DNA of 64,000 nucleotides from Monoplex corrugatus (GCA_030674185.1 JAPXFY010000021.1:73007221-73071220); one strand, 5' to 3'; numbered from the stretch's first letter, positions 47,166 to 61,605 are shown. Numbers and translations: made by a program. Notes: generated by a model not told the origin, from the sequence alone.

Positions 47166-48445
47166 GGGCACTGGTAAACTGTCCACCCTGTATCCAGCCT
47201 GTATCCATCAGGTGGTAAACTGTCCATCCTGTATCCATTAGGTGGTAAACTGTCCACCCTGTATCCAGCCTGTATCCATCAGGTGGTAAACTGTCCATCC
47301 TGTATCCATTAGGTGGTAAACTGTCCACACTGTATCCATTAGGTGGCAAACTGTCCACCCTGCATCCATTAGGTGGTAAACTGTCCACCCTGTATCCATT
47401 AGGTGGTAAACTGTCCACTGTATCCATCAGGTGGTAAACTGTCCACCCTGTATCCATCAGGTGGTAAACTGTCCACCCTGTATCCATCAGGTGGTAAACT
47501 GTCCACCCTGTAACCATTAGGTGGTAAACTGTCCACCCTGTATCCATTAGGTGGTAAACTGTCCACCCTGTATCCATCAGGTGGTAAACTGTCCACCCTG
47601 TATCCATCAGGTGGTAAACTGTCCACCCTGTATCCATCATGTGGTAAACTGTCCACCCTGTATCCATCAGGTGGTAAACTGTCCACCCTGTAACCATTAG
47701 GTGGTAAACTGTCCACACTGTATCCATCAGTGGTAAACTGTCCACCCTGTATCCATCAGGTGGTAAACTGTCCACCCTGTATCCATCAGGTGGTAAACTG
47801 TCCACCCTGTATCCATCAGGTGGTAAACTGTCCACCCTGTATCCATTAGGTGGTAAACTGTCCACCCTGTATACATCAGGTGGTAAACTGTCCACCCTGT
47901 ATCCATTAGGTGGTAAACTGTCCACCCCTGTATCCATTAGGTGGTAAACTGTCCACCCTGTATACATCAGGTGGTAAACTGTCCACACTGTATCCATCAG
48001 GTGGTAAACTGTCCACCCTGTATCCATCAGGTGGTAAACTGTCCACCCTGTATCCATTAGGTGGTAAACTGTCACCCTGTATCCATTAGGTGGTAAACTG
48101 TCCACACTGTATCCATCAGGTGGTAAACTATCCACACTGTATCCATTAGGTGGTAAACTGTCCACCCTGTATCCATCAGGTGGTAAACTGTCCACCCTGT
48201 ATCCATCAGGTGGTAAACTGTCCACCCTGTATCCATTAGGTGGTAAACTGTCCACACTGTATCCATCAGGTGGTAAACTGTCCACACCTGCATCCATTAG
48301 GTGGTAAACTGTCCACCCTGTATACATCAGGTGGTAAACTGTCCACTGTATCCATCAGGTGGTAAACTGTCCACCCTGTATCCATTAGGTGGTAAACTGT
48401 CCACCCTGTATCCATTAGGTGGTAAACTGTCCACTGTATCCATCA
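47166..48445. repeat. 30-bp minisatellite inside a SINE body, about 42 copies
   Basis: The unit is GGTAAACTGTCCACCCTGTA then TCCATCAGGT, with TCCATTAGGT and CCACACTGT variants. It aligns with the SINE segment just after the tRNA head (AAATGTCCACACTTTACCCA then CCAGGCGGG in the 15831-15960 copy). At 30 bp it is in frame, giving a 397-codon minus-strand open frame with a 10-residue repeat (MDTGWTVYHL), judged a by-product. Confidence 0.95.
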
Positions 48446-48530
48446 GGCGGCATCCAAGCACACGTTTGAACCCCGACCTTCCAAATGGACAACCATCATC
48501 CTTACCACTGGACCATGACACCTGTTGCAC
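48446..48530 (-). mobile_element. SINE (family A) tRNA-like head, minus strand
   Basis: On the minus strand ATGGTCCAGTGGTAAGGATG (A box), CATTTGGAAGGTCGGGGTTC and a B box GGGTTCAAACG (about 48464-48474). The body goes straight into the 30-bp array, whose last unit carries CAGGCGGC as the intact SINE at 15831 does. Confidence 0.82.
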
Positions 48531-48794
48531 AACAATGAAGTGATTACACCCATTGTGATTGATTCTTCATGGACTGTTACACTTCACAGCAGGCAGACCG
48601 GTGACTGGTGAGGCAATCTGATGAATTGAGGAATCTAACTACTGTTATCATAAACTGACAGGATGGACACCAGATTTAAATAAATGCTTTTAAAATAGCA
48701 ACAGCTGTTTAAAGGAATTTTTATGTTCTGACATTTAAAAAAAATGGTAAAAACAATAGTATCGCACCACTTGCAAAACACATCTAGAATGGGG

Positions 48795-48842
<48 letters not shown>

Positions 48843-49356
48843 CACACACACACACACCACACACACACAACAGAGTCTTATTCTATATTCACAGTCTTAG
48901 GCAAGTTTCATAAAAAATTTACTTAATACATTCTGATTTTACCTCATAAACGTTTTGGATTTTCTTCACAAAAATACACAGCCCTCCAACATGGATCTTC
49001 CAACGCAGATCGGGCAAGAAAAACAATAAATACAACAATCCTGTTCTGTTTGCAAACAAGCCTGAATAAACTGCACATGCTGGCATCAACAAAAAAAACA
49101 ACAAAGATTGAAATATAAAAATTAAAACAAAAACAAAAAAATCAGCTGTAAATCACATTGTGAGCGATGAAACCTGCATAGTTTTGTCTTTTATGCTTGA
49201 TCATATCAATGAACCATGTGGGTCCTCTGGTATTGTTGTTTTCAAGCAGTAGTTATTACGAATCGCCCTTGCACATCGCTATACCAACGTAACACTGGCG
49301 TGAATGATGATGATGATACCAATACTAAAAAGAAGAAGAAGAAGGGAAATGTATAT
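48531..49356. other. Unique stretch with a (CA)n run
   Basis: (CA)n lies at about 48797-48870. No gene recognised. An (AAG)n run lies at 49330-49343. Confidence 0.55.
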
Positions 49357-50132
49357 GTGACCTCCCACCACGAAATCAGTCTTAACTAGCATTTTGGGCA
49401 TTTTGATATATACATATCACTGGAAAGTGTACATTCTGCTGATTATTTTGGTACTTGAATAAAGCTTGTAGTTACTCAAATAAATGTAGAAATTATGTAT
49501 GTTTAAAGTCAATAAGTTGCATAATGGCCATTTTGAGAAAATTGCCTCTAAAGTTTTTGTGTGCTCTACTAGACATTTTCCTTAAATTTCTTTATTTGGT
49601 GGCTTTGACCCAGTTTCTTTCTAATTTTTGCCGTCATTATCTGAAAGGTGTACCAAAGAGCTTTCCGTCAGTATATTACATGTGCGGGTACTGCACAGGT
49701 TACGGTTTATAACAAGAGACAAAAGTAGGTACTTTTGGTAGGAAATTGCGTTCTTTCTAAATAATAAATAATAATTACAATATTTATATAATAAATAATA
49801 ATTACAATATTTATATAGCGCAAAATCTTGATAAAATCAAATCTAAGCGCTGAAACACACACACGCACGCACGCACACACACGGCTATAAATGGGGAGAA
49901 AGAATAAAAACAATGGAAAATTCTGCTGCGATCAGTGCATTAAAATACCATTTTAAATTGATTAATAATATTTTTTCAAGAAAAAAATTTCTGTTGGGGA
50001 TAGATTGTAGTCTATAGAAATCAGTTTTGAGAAAAAGTCAAAACACCCCAGATAGACCCTCAGTCACCTTTTCAGCTCCTAGTGCTCTTCGACTGACTGC
50101 GAGTTAAGACTGATTTCGTGGTGGGAGGTCAC
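49357..50132. mobile_element. TIR element, 776 bp, with 30-bp perfect terminal inverted repeats
   Basis: GTGACCTCCCACCACGAAAT plus CAGTCTTAAC at 49357-49386 is the exact reverse complement of 50103-50132. The interior is AT-rich with no transposase-like open frame. It includes a direct repeat ending ATTACAATATTTATAT (about 49775-49818) and an AGCGC/GCGCT pair near 49818-49851. This is a non-autonomous DNA transposon by structure. The target duplication is not clear, so the superfamily is open. Confidence 0.85.
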
Positions 50133-50585
50133 AAATAGAGCAAACTCCGGGGTAACAAGCTCCTAAGCACTTTGCCCCTTACACAAACATTTTACAATAA
50201 AGACACGAGTCACCAGGAAATCAATCAGTTTGGCTGAAAATTGGTGTTTGTCTTGTCTCATCAATTAGATACAGTCCTCAATCTTTTTTCATTTGATCCT
50301 AGTTCAGAATACAAACGCACACACGGTCAACAGAGAAAATGGCCATAAGGCAATATGAATCCACATTATTTTGCAAACAAAAGTCTGTATGAAAACAAAA
50401 ACAAAACAAAACAAAAACACCAACAAGAAACGAAACATAAAAGGAATGTACATTTGTTCTGAGCACTGCAGAATCCATTGAGCCCTTGGTTGGCTGTCAT
50501 ATAACTCTGAGGTCATCAGGGAATGAGATGGTAGAGACCTCAACTTGTTTTAGGTCAGCATCATGTTAACAGTGTCCATCTTCTA
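50133..50585. other. Unique spacer
   Basis: A CAAAA-type simple repeat near 50394-50415; no gene recognised. Confidence 0.5.
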
Positions 50586-51862
50586 TCCCTCGCTGCCTTT
50601 CTTTCCCTAACTTTGAACAAAGTGAGCTGTTCCTTCAACACTACCAATAGTACTCGCTGCCTTACTTTCCCTAACGTTGAACAAAGTGAGCTGTTCCTTC
50701 AACACTACCAATAGTACTCGCTGCCTTACTTTCCCTAACTTTGAACAAAGTGAGCTGTTCTTCAACACTACCAATAGTACTCGCTGCTTACTTTCCCTAA
50801 CGTTGAACAAAGTGAGCTGATCCTTCAACACTACCAATAGTACTCGCTGCCTTACTTCCCTAACGTTGAACAAAGTGAGCTGTTCCTTCAACACTACCAA
50901 TAGTACTCGCTGCCTTACTTTCCTAACGTTGAACAAAGTGAGCTGTTCCTTCAACACCACCAATAGTACTCGCTGCCTTTCTTTCCTAACTTTGAACAAA
51001 GTGAGCTGTTCCTTCAACACTACCAATAGTACTCGCTGCCTTACTTTCCCTAACGTTGAACAAAGTGAGCTGTTCCTTCAACACCACCAATAGTACTCGC
51101 TGCCTTACTTTCCCTAACGTTGAACAAAGTGAGCTGTTCCTTCAACACCACCAATAGTACTCGCTGCCTTACTTTCCCTAACGTTGAACAAAGTGAACTG
51201 TTCCTTCAACACCACCAATAGTACTCGCTGCCTTTCTTTCCCTAACTTTGAACAAAGTGAGCTGTTCCTTCAACACCACCAATAGTACTCGCTGCCTTAC
51301 TTTCCCTAACTTTGAACAAAGTGAGCTGTTCCTTCAACACTACCAATAGTACTCGCTGCCTTACTTTCCCTAACGTTGAACAAAGTGAGCTGTTCCTTCA
51401 ACACCACCAATAGTACTCGCTGCCTTACTTTCCCTAACTTTGAACAAAGTGAGCTGTTCCTTCAACACCACCAATAGTACTCGCTGCCTTACTTTCCCTA
51501 ACTTTGAACAAAGTGAGCTGTTCCTTCAACACTACCAATAGTACTCGCTGCCTTTACTTTCCCTAACGTTGAACAAAGTGAGCTGTTCCTTCAACACCAC
51601 CATAGTACTCGCTGCCTTACTTTCCCTAACGTTGAACAAAGTGAGCTGTTCCTTCAACACTACCAATAGTACTCGCTGCCTTACTTTCCCTAACTTTGAA
51701 CAAAGTGAGCTGTTCCTTCAACACTACCAATGTACTCGCTGCCTTACTTTCCCTAACTTTGAACAAAGTGAGCTGTTCCTTCAACACTACCAGTAGTACT
51801 CGCTGCCTTACTTTCCCTAACGTTGAACAAAGTGAGCTGTTCCTTCAACACCACCAATAGTA
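50586..51862. repeat. 64-bp minisatellite, about 20 copies
   Basis: The unit includes CCCTAACGTTGAACAAAGTG, AGCTGTTCCTTCAACACTAC, CAATAGTACTCGCTGCCTTA. The 64-bp period was measured (51122 to 51186). Two-state sites are AACGTTG/AACTTTG and CACTACC/CACCACC. Confidence 0.95.
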
Positions 51863-52269
51863 AAACGTTCATTCAAACTGTACACAGTTCACTCACAAGT
51901 AAAGGAATGAGCACTTGCAAGTTACAAGTATGTGCATTTTCAACAGTTATGACCTTCCATTACATGGTAAGTTTGCATGGTTTGGTCACGACACAATGCC
52001 CAAGACCATTCTTCTGGCTACTCTGGCCCTACAAAATGAACTATGCTTGATCTATTTATTACTGCATTTCATGGATGGAGGATCAAATCTGCTGTTGTGT
52101 TCCATAAGTCCACCGTCCTTCCCTTGACAGACTGCATGCTTAGATGGCAGGACTTGGTAAGTGATAAACAGAATCACATGTCGCTGCCTGCCTTGTCTAT
52201 CAGATCAACATGGCAGCTGGTAGCAGCTGACACGTGAAGTCTGGACTTAGAAATCTGGGATCTGTTTAA
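51863..52269. other. Unique spacer
   Basis: No gene recognised on either strand. Confidence 0.5.
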
Positions 52270-52560
52270 GAGGTACTTATTGCACTCAGACAATTCCATA
52301 TGCACACCGTCCAAATTTTCCAGCAGTCAGACATCTGGCAGATTCCTTGAGCTCCACTAAACCCTACGCTGTGACAAGGACTTGAAATGGCGAGAAGTAT
52401 GGAAAGTATGAAACAATGACACCATCAGATGACTGGAGTAATAAGACAGTCAACGAACAGGCCGACGTTATTTTATTAATGCTGTAGAGTGGAAATGATC
52501 TCTAACATGAAATCTCGAGTCCATGGCCCTACCCAAAGAGCCAGCCAGCCCATGTCAAAA
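52270..52560 (-). mobile_element. Degenerate tRNA-derived SINE, family B, copy 2
   Basis: Ordered matches to 61795-62070: ACAATTCCA, ATCTGGCAGATTCCTTGAGC, GACAAGGACTTGAAATGGCG, ACACCATCAGATGACTGGAG, CTCGAGTCCATGGC. The tRNA-like head would be at the right end on the minus strand (GGCTGGCTCTTTGGGTAG). Confidence 0.65.
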
Positions 52561-52667
52561 CAGGTGGATACACAGCTGAATGTGTTGAGTTTTCTGCTGT
52601 TTATACTGACAGAAGTCAAACTGTTTTCAATCATCTGCTCTGTGTTCCGTCTCCCACCATCTGGACA
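52561..52667. other. Short unique left flank of the 79-bp array
   Basis: No feature recognised. Confidence 0.4.
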
Positions 52668-55600
52668 TAACAAGTGTCCACAGAATAACTGTTGCTTACT
52701 TCATGGATGACAGAAGGGACAGGTACCAAATCAAACAACACAGACATAACAAGTGTCCACAGAATAACTGTTGCTTACTTCATGGATGACAGAAGGGACA
52801 GAGGTACCAAATCAAACAACACAGACATAACAAGTGTCCACAGAATAACTGTTGCTTACTTCATGGATGACAGAAGGGACAGGTACCAAATCAAACAACA
52901 CAGACATAACAAGTGTCCACAGAATAACTGTTGCTTACTTCATGGATGACAGAAGGGACAGGTACCAAATCAAACAACACAGACATAACAAGTGTCCACA
53001 GAATAACTGTTGCTTACTTCATGGATGACAGAAGGGACAGGTACCAAATCAAACAACACAGACATAACAAGTGTCCACAGAATAACTGTTGCTTACTTCA
53101 TGGATGACAGAAGGGACAGGTACCAAATCAAACAACACAGACATAACGATAGTGTCCACAGAATAACTGTTGCTTACTTCATGGATGACAGAAGGGACAG
53201 GTACCAAATCAAACAACACAGACATAACAAGTGTCCACAGAATAACTGTTGCTTACTTCATGGATGACAGAAGGGACAGGTACCAAATCAAACAACACAG
53301 ACATAACAAGTGTCCACAGAATAACTGTTGCTTACTTCATGGATGACAGAAGGGACAGGTACCAAATCAAACAACACAGACATAACAAGTGTCCACAGAA
53401 TAACTGTTGCTTACTTCATGGATGACAGAAGGGACAGGTACCAAATCAAACAACACAGACATAACAAGTGTCCACAGAATAACTGTTGCTTACTTCATGG
53501 ATGACAGAAGGGACAGGTACCAAATCAAACAACACAGACATAACAAGTGTCCACAGAATAACTGTTGCTTACTTCATGGATGACAGAAGGGACAGAGGTA
53601 CCAAATCAAACAACACAGACATAACAAGTGTCCACAGAATAACTGTTGCTTACTTCATGGATGACAGAAGGGACAGGTACCAAATCAAACAACACAGACA
53701 TAACGATAGTGTCCACAGAATAACTGTTGCTTACTTCATGGATGACAGAAGGGACAGGTACCAAATCAAACAACACAGACATAACAAGTGTCCACAGAAT
53801 AACTGTTGCTTACTTCATGGATGACAGAAGGGACAGGTACCAAATCAAACAACACAGACATAACAAGTGTCCACAGAATAACTGTTGCTTACTTCATGGA
53901 TGACAGAAGGGACAGGTACCAAATCAAACAACACAGACATAACAAGTGTCCACAGAATAACTGTTGCTTACTTCATGGATGACAGAAGGGACAGGTACCA
54001 AATCAAACAACACAGACATAACAAGTGTCCACAGAATAACTGTTGCTTACTTCATGGATGACAGAAGGGACAGGTACCAAATCAAACAACACAGACATAA
54101 CAAGTGTCCACAGAATAACTGTTGCTTACTTCATGGATGACAGAAGGGACAGAGGTACCAAATCAAACAACACAGACATAACGATAGTGTCCACAGAATA
54201 ACTGTTGCTTACTTCATGGATGACAGAAGGGACAGGTACCAAATCAAACAACACAGACATAACAAGTGTCCACAGAATAACTGTTGCTTACTTCATGGAT
54301 GACAGAAGGGACAGGTACCAAATCAAACAACACAGACATAACAAGTGTCCACAGAATAACTGTTGCTTACTTCATGGATGACAGAAGGGACAGGTTCCAA
54401 ATCAAACAACACAGACATAACAAGTGTCCACAGAATAACTGTTGCTTACTTCATGGATGACAGAAGGGACAGGTACCAAATCAAACAACACAGACATAAC
54501 AAGTGTCCACAGAATAACTGTTGCTTACTTCATGGATGACAGAAGGGACAGGTACCAAATCAAACAACACAGACATAACAAGTGTCCACAGAATAACTGT
54601 TGCTTACTTCATGGATGACAGAAGGGACAGGTACCAAATCAAACAACACAGACATAACAAGTGTCCACAGAATAACTGTTGCTTACTTCATGGATGACAG
54701 AAGGGACAGGTACCAAATCAAACAACACAGACATAACAAGTGTCCACAGAATAACTGTTGCTAACTTCATGGATGACAGAAGGGACAGGTACCAAATCAA
54801 ACAACACAGACATAACAAGTGTCCACAGAATAACTGTTGCTTACTTCATGGATGACAGAAGGGACAGGTACCAAATCAAACAACACAGACATAACAAGTG
54901 TCCACAGAATAACTGTTGCTTACTTCATGGATGACAGAAGGGACAGGTTACCAAATCAAACAACACAGACATAACGATAGTGTCCACAGAATAACTGTTG
55001 CTTACTTCATGGATGACAGAAGGGACAGGTACCAAATCAAACAACACAGACATAACAAGTGTCCACAGAATAACTGTCGCTTACTTCATGGATGACAGAA
55101 GGGACAGGTACCAAATCAAACAACACAGACATAACAAGTGTCCACAGAATAACTGTTGCTTACTTCATGGATGACAGAAGGGACAGGTACCAAATCAAAC
55201 AACACAGACATAACAAGTGTCCACAGAATAACTGTTGCTTACTTCATGGATGACAGAAGGGACAGGTACCAAATCAAACAACACAGACATAACAAGTGTC
55301 CACAGAATAACTGTTGCTTACTTCATGGATGACAGAAGGGACAGGTCCAAATCAAACAACACAGACATAACAAGTGTCCACAGAATAACTGTTGCTTACT
55401 TCATGGATGACAGAAGGGATAGGTACCAAATCAAACAACACAGACATAACAAGTGTCCACAGAATAACTGTTGCTTACTTCATGGATGCAGAAGGGACAG
55501 GTACCAAATCAAACAACACAGACAAAACAAGTGTCCACAGAATAACTGTTGCTTACTTCATGGATGGCAGAAGGGACAGGTACCAAATCAAACAACACAG

Positions 55601-58465
55601 ACAAAACAAGTGTCCAATAACTGTGCTTACTCAGATGACAGAAGGGACAGTTCCAAATCAAACAACACAGACATAACAAGTGTCCACAGAATAACGTTGC
55701 TTACTCATGGATGACAGAAGGGAAGAGGTACCAAATCAAACAACACAGACATAACAAGTGTCCACAGAATAACTGTTGCTTACTTCATGGATGACAGAAG
55801 GACAGGTACCAAATCAAACAACACAGACATAACAAGTGTCCACAGAATAACTGTTGCTTACTTCATGGATGACAGAAGGGACAGGTTCCAAATCAAACAA
55901 CACAGACATAACAAGTGTCCACAGAATAACTGTTGCTTACTTCATGGATGCAGAAGGGACAGAGGTTCCAAATCAAACAACACAGACATAACAAGTGTCC
56001 ACAGAATAACTGTTGCTTACTTCATGGATGACAGAAGGGACAGGTCCAAATCAAACAACACAGACATAACAAGTGTCCACAGAATAACTGTTGCTTACTT
56101 CATGGATGACAGAAGGGACAGGTTCCAAATCAAACAACACAGACATAACAAGTGTCCACAGAATAACTGTTGCTTACTTCATGGATGACAGAAGGGACAG
56201 GTTCCAAATCAAACAACACAGACATAAACAAGTGTCCACAGAATAACTGTTGCTTACTTCATGGATGACAGAAGGGACAGGTTCCAAATCAAACAACACA
56301 GACATAACAAGTGTCCACAGAATAACTGTTGCTTACTTCATGGATGACAGAAGGGACAGGTACCAAATCAAACAACACAGACATAACAAGTGTCCACAGA
56401 ATAACTGTTGCTTACTTCATGGATGACAGAAGGGATAGGTTCCAAATCAAACAACACAGACATAACAAAGTGTCCACAGAATAACTGTTGCTTACTTCAT
56501 GGATGACAGAAGGGACAGGTTCCAAATCAAACAACACAGACATAACAAGTGTCCACAGAATAACTGTTGCTTACTTCATGGATGACAGAAGGGACAGGTT
56601 CCAAATCAAACAACACAGACATAACAAGTGTCCACAGAATAACTGTTGCTTACTTCATGGATGACAGAAGGGACAGGTACCAAATCAAACAACACAGACA
56701 TAACGAAAGTGTCCACAGAATAACTGTTGCTTACTTCATGGATGACAGAAGGGAAAGGTACCAAATCAAACAACACAGACATAACAAGTGTCCACAGAAT
56801 AACTGTTGCTTACTTCATGGATGACAGAAGGGACAGGTTCCAAATCAAACAACACAGACATAACAAGTGTCCACAGAATAACTGTTGCTTACTTCATGGA
56901 TGACAGAAGGGACAGGTACCAAATCAAACAACACAGACATAACAAGTGTCCACAGAATAACTGTTGCTTACTTCATGGATGACAGAAGGGATAGGTTCCA
57001 AATCAAACAACACAACATAACAAGTGTCCACAGAATAACTGTTGCTTACTTCATGGATGACAGAAGGGACAGGTTCCAAATCAAACAACACAGACATAAC
57101 AAGTGTCCACAGAATAACTGTTGCTTACTTCATGGATGACAGAAGGGACAGAGGTATCCAAATCAAACAACACAGACATAACAAGTGTCCACAGAATAAC
57201 TGTTGCTTACTTCATGGATGACAGAAGGGACAGGGTACCAAATCAAACAACACAGACATAACAAGTGTCCACAGAATAACTGTTGCTTACTTCATGGATG
57301 ACAGAAGGGACAGAGGTTCCAAATCAAACAACACAGACATAAACAAGTGTCCACAGAATAACTGTTGCTTACTTCATGGATGACAGAAGGGACAGAGGTA
57401 CCAAATCAAACAACACAGACATAACAAGTGTCCACAGAATAACTGTTGCTTACTTCATGGATGACAGAAGGGACAGAGGTTCCAAATCAAACAACACAGA
57501 CATAACAAGTGTCCACAGAATAACTGTTGCTTACTTCATGGATGACAGAAGGGACAGGTTCCAAATCAAACAACACAGACATAACAAGTGTCCACAGAAT
57601 AACTGTTGCTTACTTCATGGATGGCAGAAGGGACAGGGGTACCAAATCAAACAACACAGACATAACGAAAGTGTCCACAGAATAACTGTTGCTTACTTCA
57701 TGGATGACAGAAGGGAGAGGTTACCAAATCAAACAACACAGACATAACAAGTGTCCACAGAATAACTGTTGCTTACTTCATGGATGACAGAAGGGACAGT
57801 GTTCCAAATCAAACAACACAGACATAACAAGTGTCCACAGAATAACTGTTGCTTACTTCATGGATGACAGAAGGGACAGGTTCCAAATCAAACAACACAG
57901 ACATAACGAAGAGTGTCCACAGAATAACTGTTGCTTACTTCATGGATGACAGAAGGGACAGAGGTACCAAATCAAACAACACAGACATAACGATAGTGTC
58001 CACAGAATAACTGTTGCTTACTTCATGGATGACAGAAGGGACAGAGGTACCAAATCAAACAACACAGACATAACAAGTGTCCACAGAATAACTGTTGCTT
58101 ACTTCATGGATGACAGAAGGGACAGGTTCCAAATCAAACAACACAGACATAACGAAAGTGTCCACAGAATAACTGTTGCTTACTTCATGGATGACTGAAG
58201 GGACAGAGTACCAAATCAAACAACACAGACATAACGATAGTGTCCACAGAATAACTGTTGCTTACTTCATGGATGACAGAAGGGACAGAGGTACCAAATC
58301 AAACAACACAGACAAAACAAGTGTCCACAGAATAACTGTTGCTTACTTCATGGATGACAGAAGGGACAGGTTCCAAATCAAACAACACAGACATAACAAG
58401 TGTCCACAGAATAACTGTTGCTTACTTCATGGATGACAGAAGGGACAGAGGTACCAAATCAAACA
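52668..58465. repeat. 79-bp minisatellite, about 73 copies
   Basis: The unit includes CATAACAAGTGTCCACAGAA, TAACTGTTGCTTACTTCATG, GATGACAGAAGGGACAGGTA, CCAAATCAAACAACACAGA. The 79-bp period was measured (53301 to 53380). Units are almost identical, with local variants: GGTACC dominates to about 55.3 kb, GGTTCC is frequent from about 55.86 kb; ACAGAGGTACC (+2) and ACGATAGTG or ACGAAAGTG forms are scattered. A damaged stretch lies at 55480-55800. Confidence 0.97.
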
Positions 58466-58800
58466 GCGCCACAAGGATTGACACATTCACAAGGAAAAGG
58501 AATGGTTTTCAAACAGTGAGCCAGGACTGAACTAAAGACATATGATCTGGACTCTGGACTCCATGAAATGCAACAGCTAGTCTATTAAAATTAATAAAAT
58601 CACTGTCACAAACATGGGTGGACCATTCATATCCACTAATGGAAATGGATAGAAATTGCAGGATTTTCACTAACCCAAAACAATTCGAGTGTACCTGCAA
58701 CAGAGACCATCTTTCACAAGAACACACACACACACTTTTACCACCAAATCAAAGACTTTTAAGACTGGATATGATTGTGATTGATGATAACAAGTCAGCA
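58466..58800. other. Unique spacer
   Basis: No gene recognised. Confidence 0.5.
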
Positions 58801-61605
58801 CATAAATTGTCAGATGACCATGGACACACGATACTGATGATAGCAAGTCAGTACATACAGATGACCACGGACACACGATACTGATGATAACAAGTCAGCA
58901 CATACATTGCCAGATGACCATGGACACACGATACTGATGATAACAAGTCAGCACATACAGATGACCATGGACACACGATACTGATGATAACAAGTCAGCA
59001 CATACATTGTCAGATGACCACGGACACACAATACTGATGATAACAAGTCAGCACATACATTGTCAGATGACCACGGACACACGATACTGATGATAACAAG
59101 TCAGCACATACAGATGACCATGGACACACGATACTGATGATAACAAGTCAGCACATACATTGTCAGATGACCATGGACACACGATACTGATGATAACAAG
59201 TCAGCACATACAGATGACCACAGACACACGATACTGATGATAACAAGTCAGCACATACAGATGACCACAGACACACGATACTGATGATAACAAGTCAGCA
59301 CATACAGATGACCACAGACACACGATACTGATGATAACAAGTCAGCACATACAGATGACCATGGACACATGATACTGATGATAACAAGTCAGCACATACA
59401 GATGACCATGGACACACCATACTGATGATAACAAGTCAGCACATACATTGTCAGATGACCACGGACACACGATACTGATGATAACAAGTCAGCACATACA
59501 TTGTCAGATGACCATGGACACACGATACTGATGATAACAAGTCAGCACATACATTGTCAGATGACCATGGACACACAATACTGATGATAACAAGTCAGCA
59601 CATACATTGTCAGATGACCATGGACACACGATACTGATGATAACAAGTCAGCACATACATTGTCAGATGACCATGGACACATGATACTGATGATAACAAG
59701 TCAGCACATACATTGTCAGATGACCACGGACACACGATACTGATGATAACAAGTCAGCACATACAGATGACCATGGACACATGATACTGATGATAACAAG
59801 TCAGCACATACATTGTCAGATGACCACGGACACACGATACTGATAACAAGTCAGCACATACAGATGACCATGGACACACGATACTGATGATAACAAGTCA
59901 GCACATACAGATGACCATGGACACACGATACTGATGACAACAAGTCAGCACATACATTGTCAGATGACCACGGACACACGATACTGATGATAACAAGTCA
60001 GCACATACATTGTCAGATGACCATGGACACACGATACTGATGATAACAAGTCAGCACATACAGATGACCATGGACACACGATACTGATGATAACAAGTCA
60101 GCACATACAGATGACCACGGACACATGATACTGATGATAACAAGTCAGCACATACAGATGACCATGGACACACGATACTGATGATAACAAGTCAGCACAT
60201 ACAGATGACTATGGACACACGATACTGATGATAACAAGTCAGCACATACAGATGACCATGGACACACGATACTGATGATAACAAGTCAGCACATACAGAT
60301 GACCACGGATACACAATACTGATGATAACAAGTCAGCACATACAGATGACCATGGACACACGATACTGATGATAACAAGTCAGCACATACAGATGACCAC
60401 GGACACACGATACTGATGATAACAAGTCAGCACATACATTGTCAATGACCATGGACACACGATACTGATGATAACAAGTCAGCACATACATTGTCAGATG
60501 ACCACGGACACACGATACTGATGATAACAAGTCAGCACATACATTGTCAGATGACACGGACACACGATACTGATGATAACAAGTCAGCACATACAGATGA
60601 CCATGGACACACGATACTGATGATAACAAGTCAGCACATACAGATGACCATGGACACACAATACTGATGATAACAAGTCAGCACATATATTGTCAGATGA
60701 CCATGGACACACGATACTGATGATAACAAGTCAGCACATACAGATGACCATGGACACACGATACTGATGATAACAAGTCAGCACATACATTGTCAGATGA
60801 CCATGGACACAGATACTGATGATAACAAGTCAGCACATACAGATGACCACGGACACATGATACTGATGATAACAAGTCAGCACATACAGATGACCATGGA
60901 CACATGATACTGATGATAACAAGTCAGCACATACAGATGACCATGGACACACGATACTGATGATAACAAGTCAGCACATAAATTGTCAGATGACCATGGA
61001 CACACGATACTGATGATAACAAGTCAGCACATACATTGTCAGATGACCACAGACACACGATACTGATGATAACAAGTCAGCACATACAGATGACCATGGA
61101 CACACGATACTGATGATACATAACAAGTCAGGCACATTACATTGTCAGATGACCATGGACACACGATACTGATGATAACAAGTCAGCACATACAGATGAC
61201 CACGGACACACGATACTGATGATAACAAGTCAGCACATACATTGTCAGATGACCATGGACACACGATACTGATGATAACAAGTCAGCACATACAGATGAC
61301 CACGGACACACGATACTGATGATAACAAGTCAGCACATACAGATGACCATGGACACACGTTACTGATGATAACAAGTCAGCACATACAGATGACCACGGA
61401 CACATGATACTGATGATAACAAGTCAGCACATACAGATGACCACGGACACACGATACTGATGATAACAAGTCAGCACATACAGATGACCATGGACACACG
61501 ATACTGATGATAACAAGTCAGCACATACAGATGACCATGGACACACGATACTGATGATAAAAAGTCAGCACATAAGTTGTCAGATGACCACGGACACATG
61601 ACACT
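58801..61605. repeat. 47/53-bp two-length minisatellite, about 56 copies
   Basis: The unit includes GATGACCATGGACACACGAT and ACTGATGATAACAAGTCAGC, then ACATACA (47-bp form) or ACATACATTGTCA (53-bp form). A second two-state site is ACCATGG/ACCACGG. The 53-bp form is commoner at 59430-59760; runs of the 47-bp form occur at 59190-59420 and 60050-60400. Confidence 0.96.

Noticed and set aside
47134..48327. 397-codon open frame with a 10-residue repeat as a gene
   Set aside because: The 30-bp unit is derived from a SINE body, and the frame follows from the unit length being a multiple of three.
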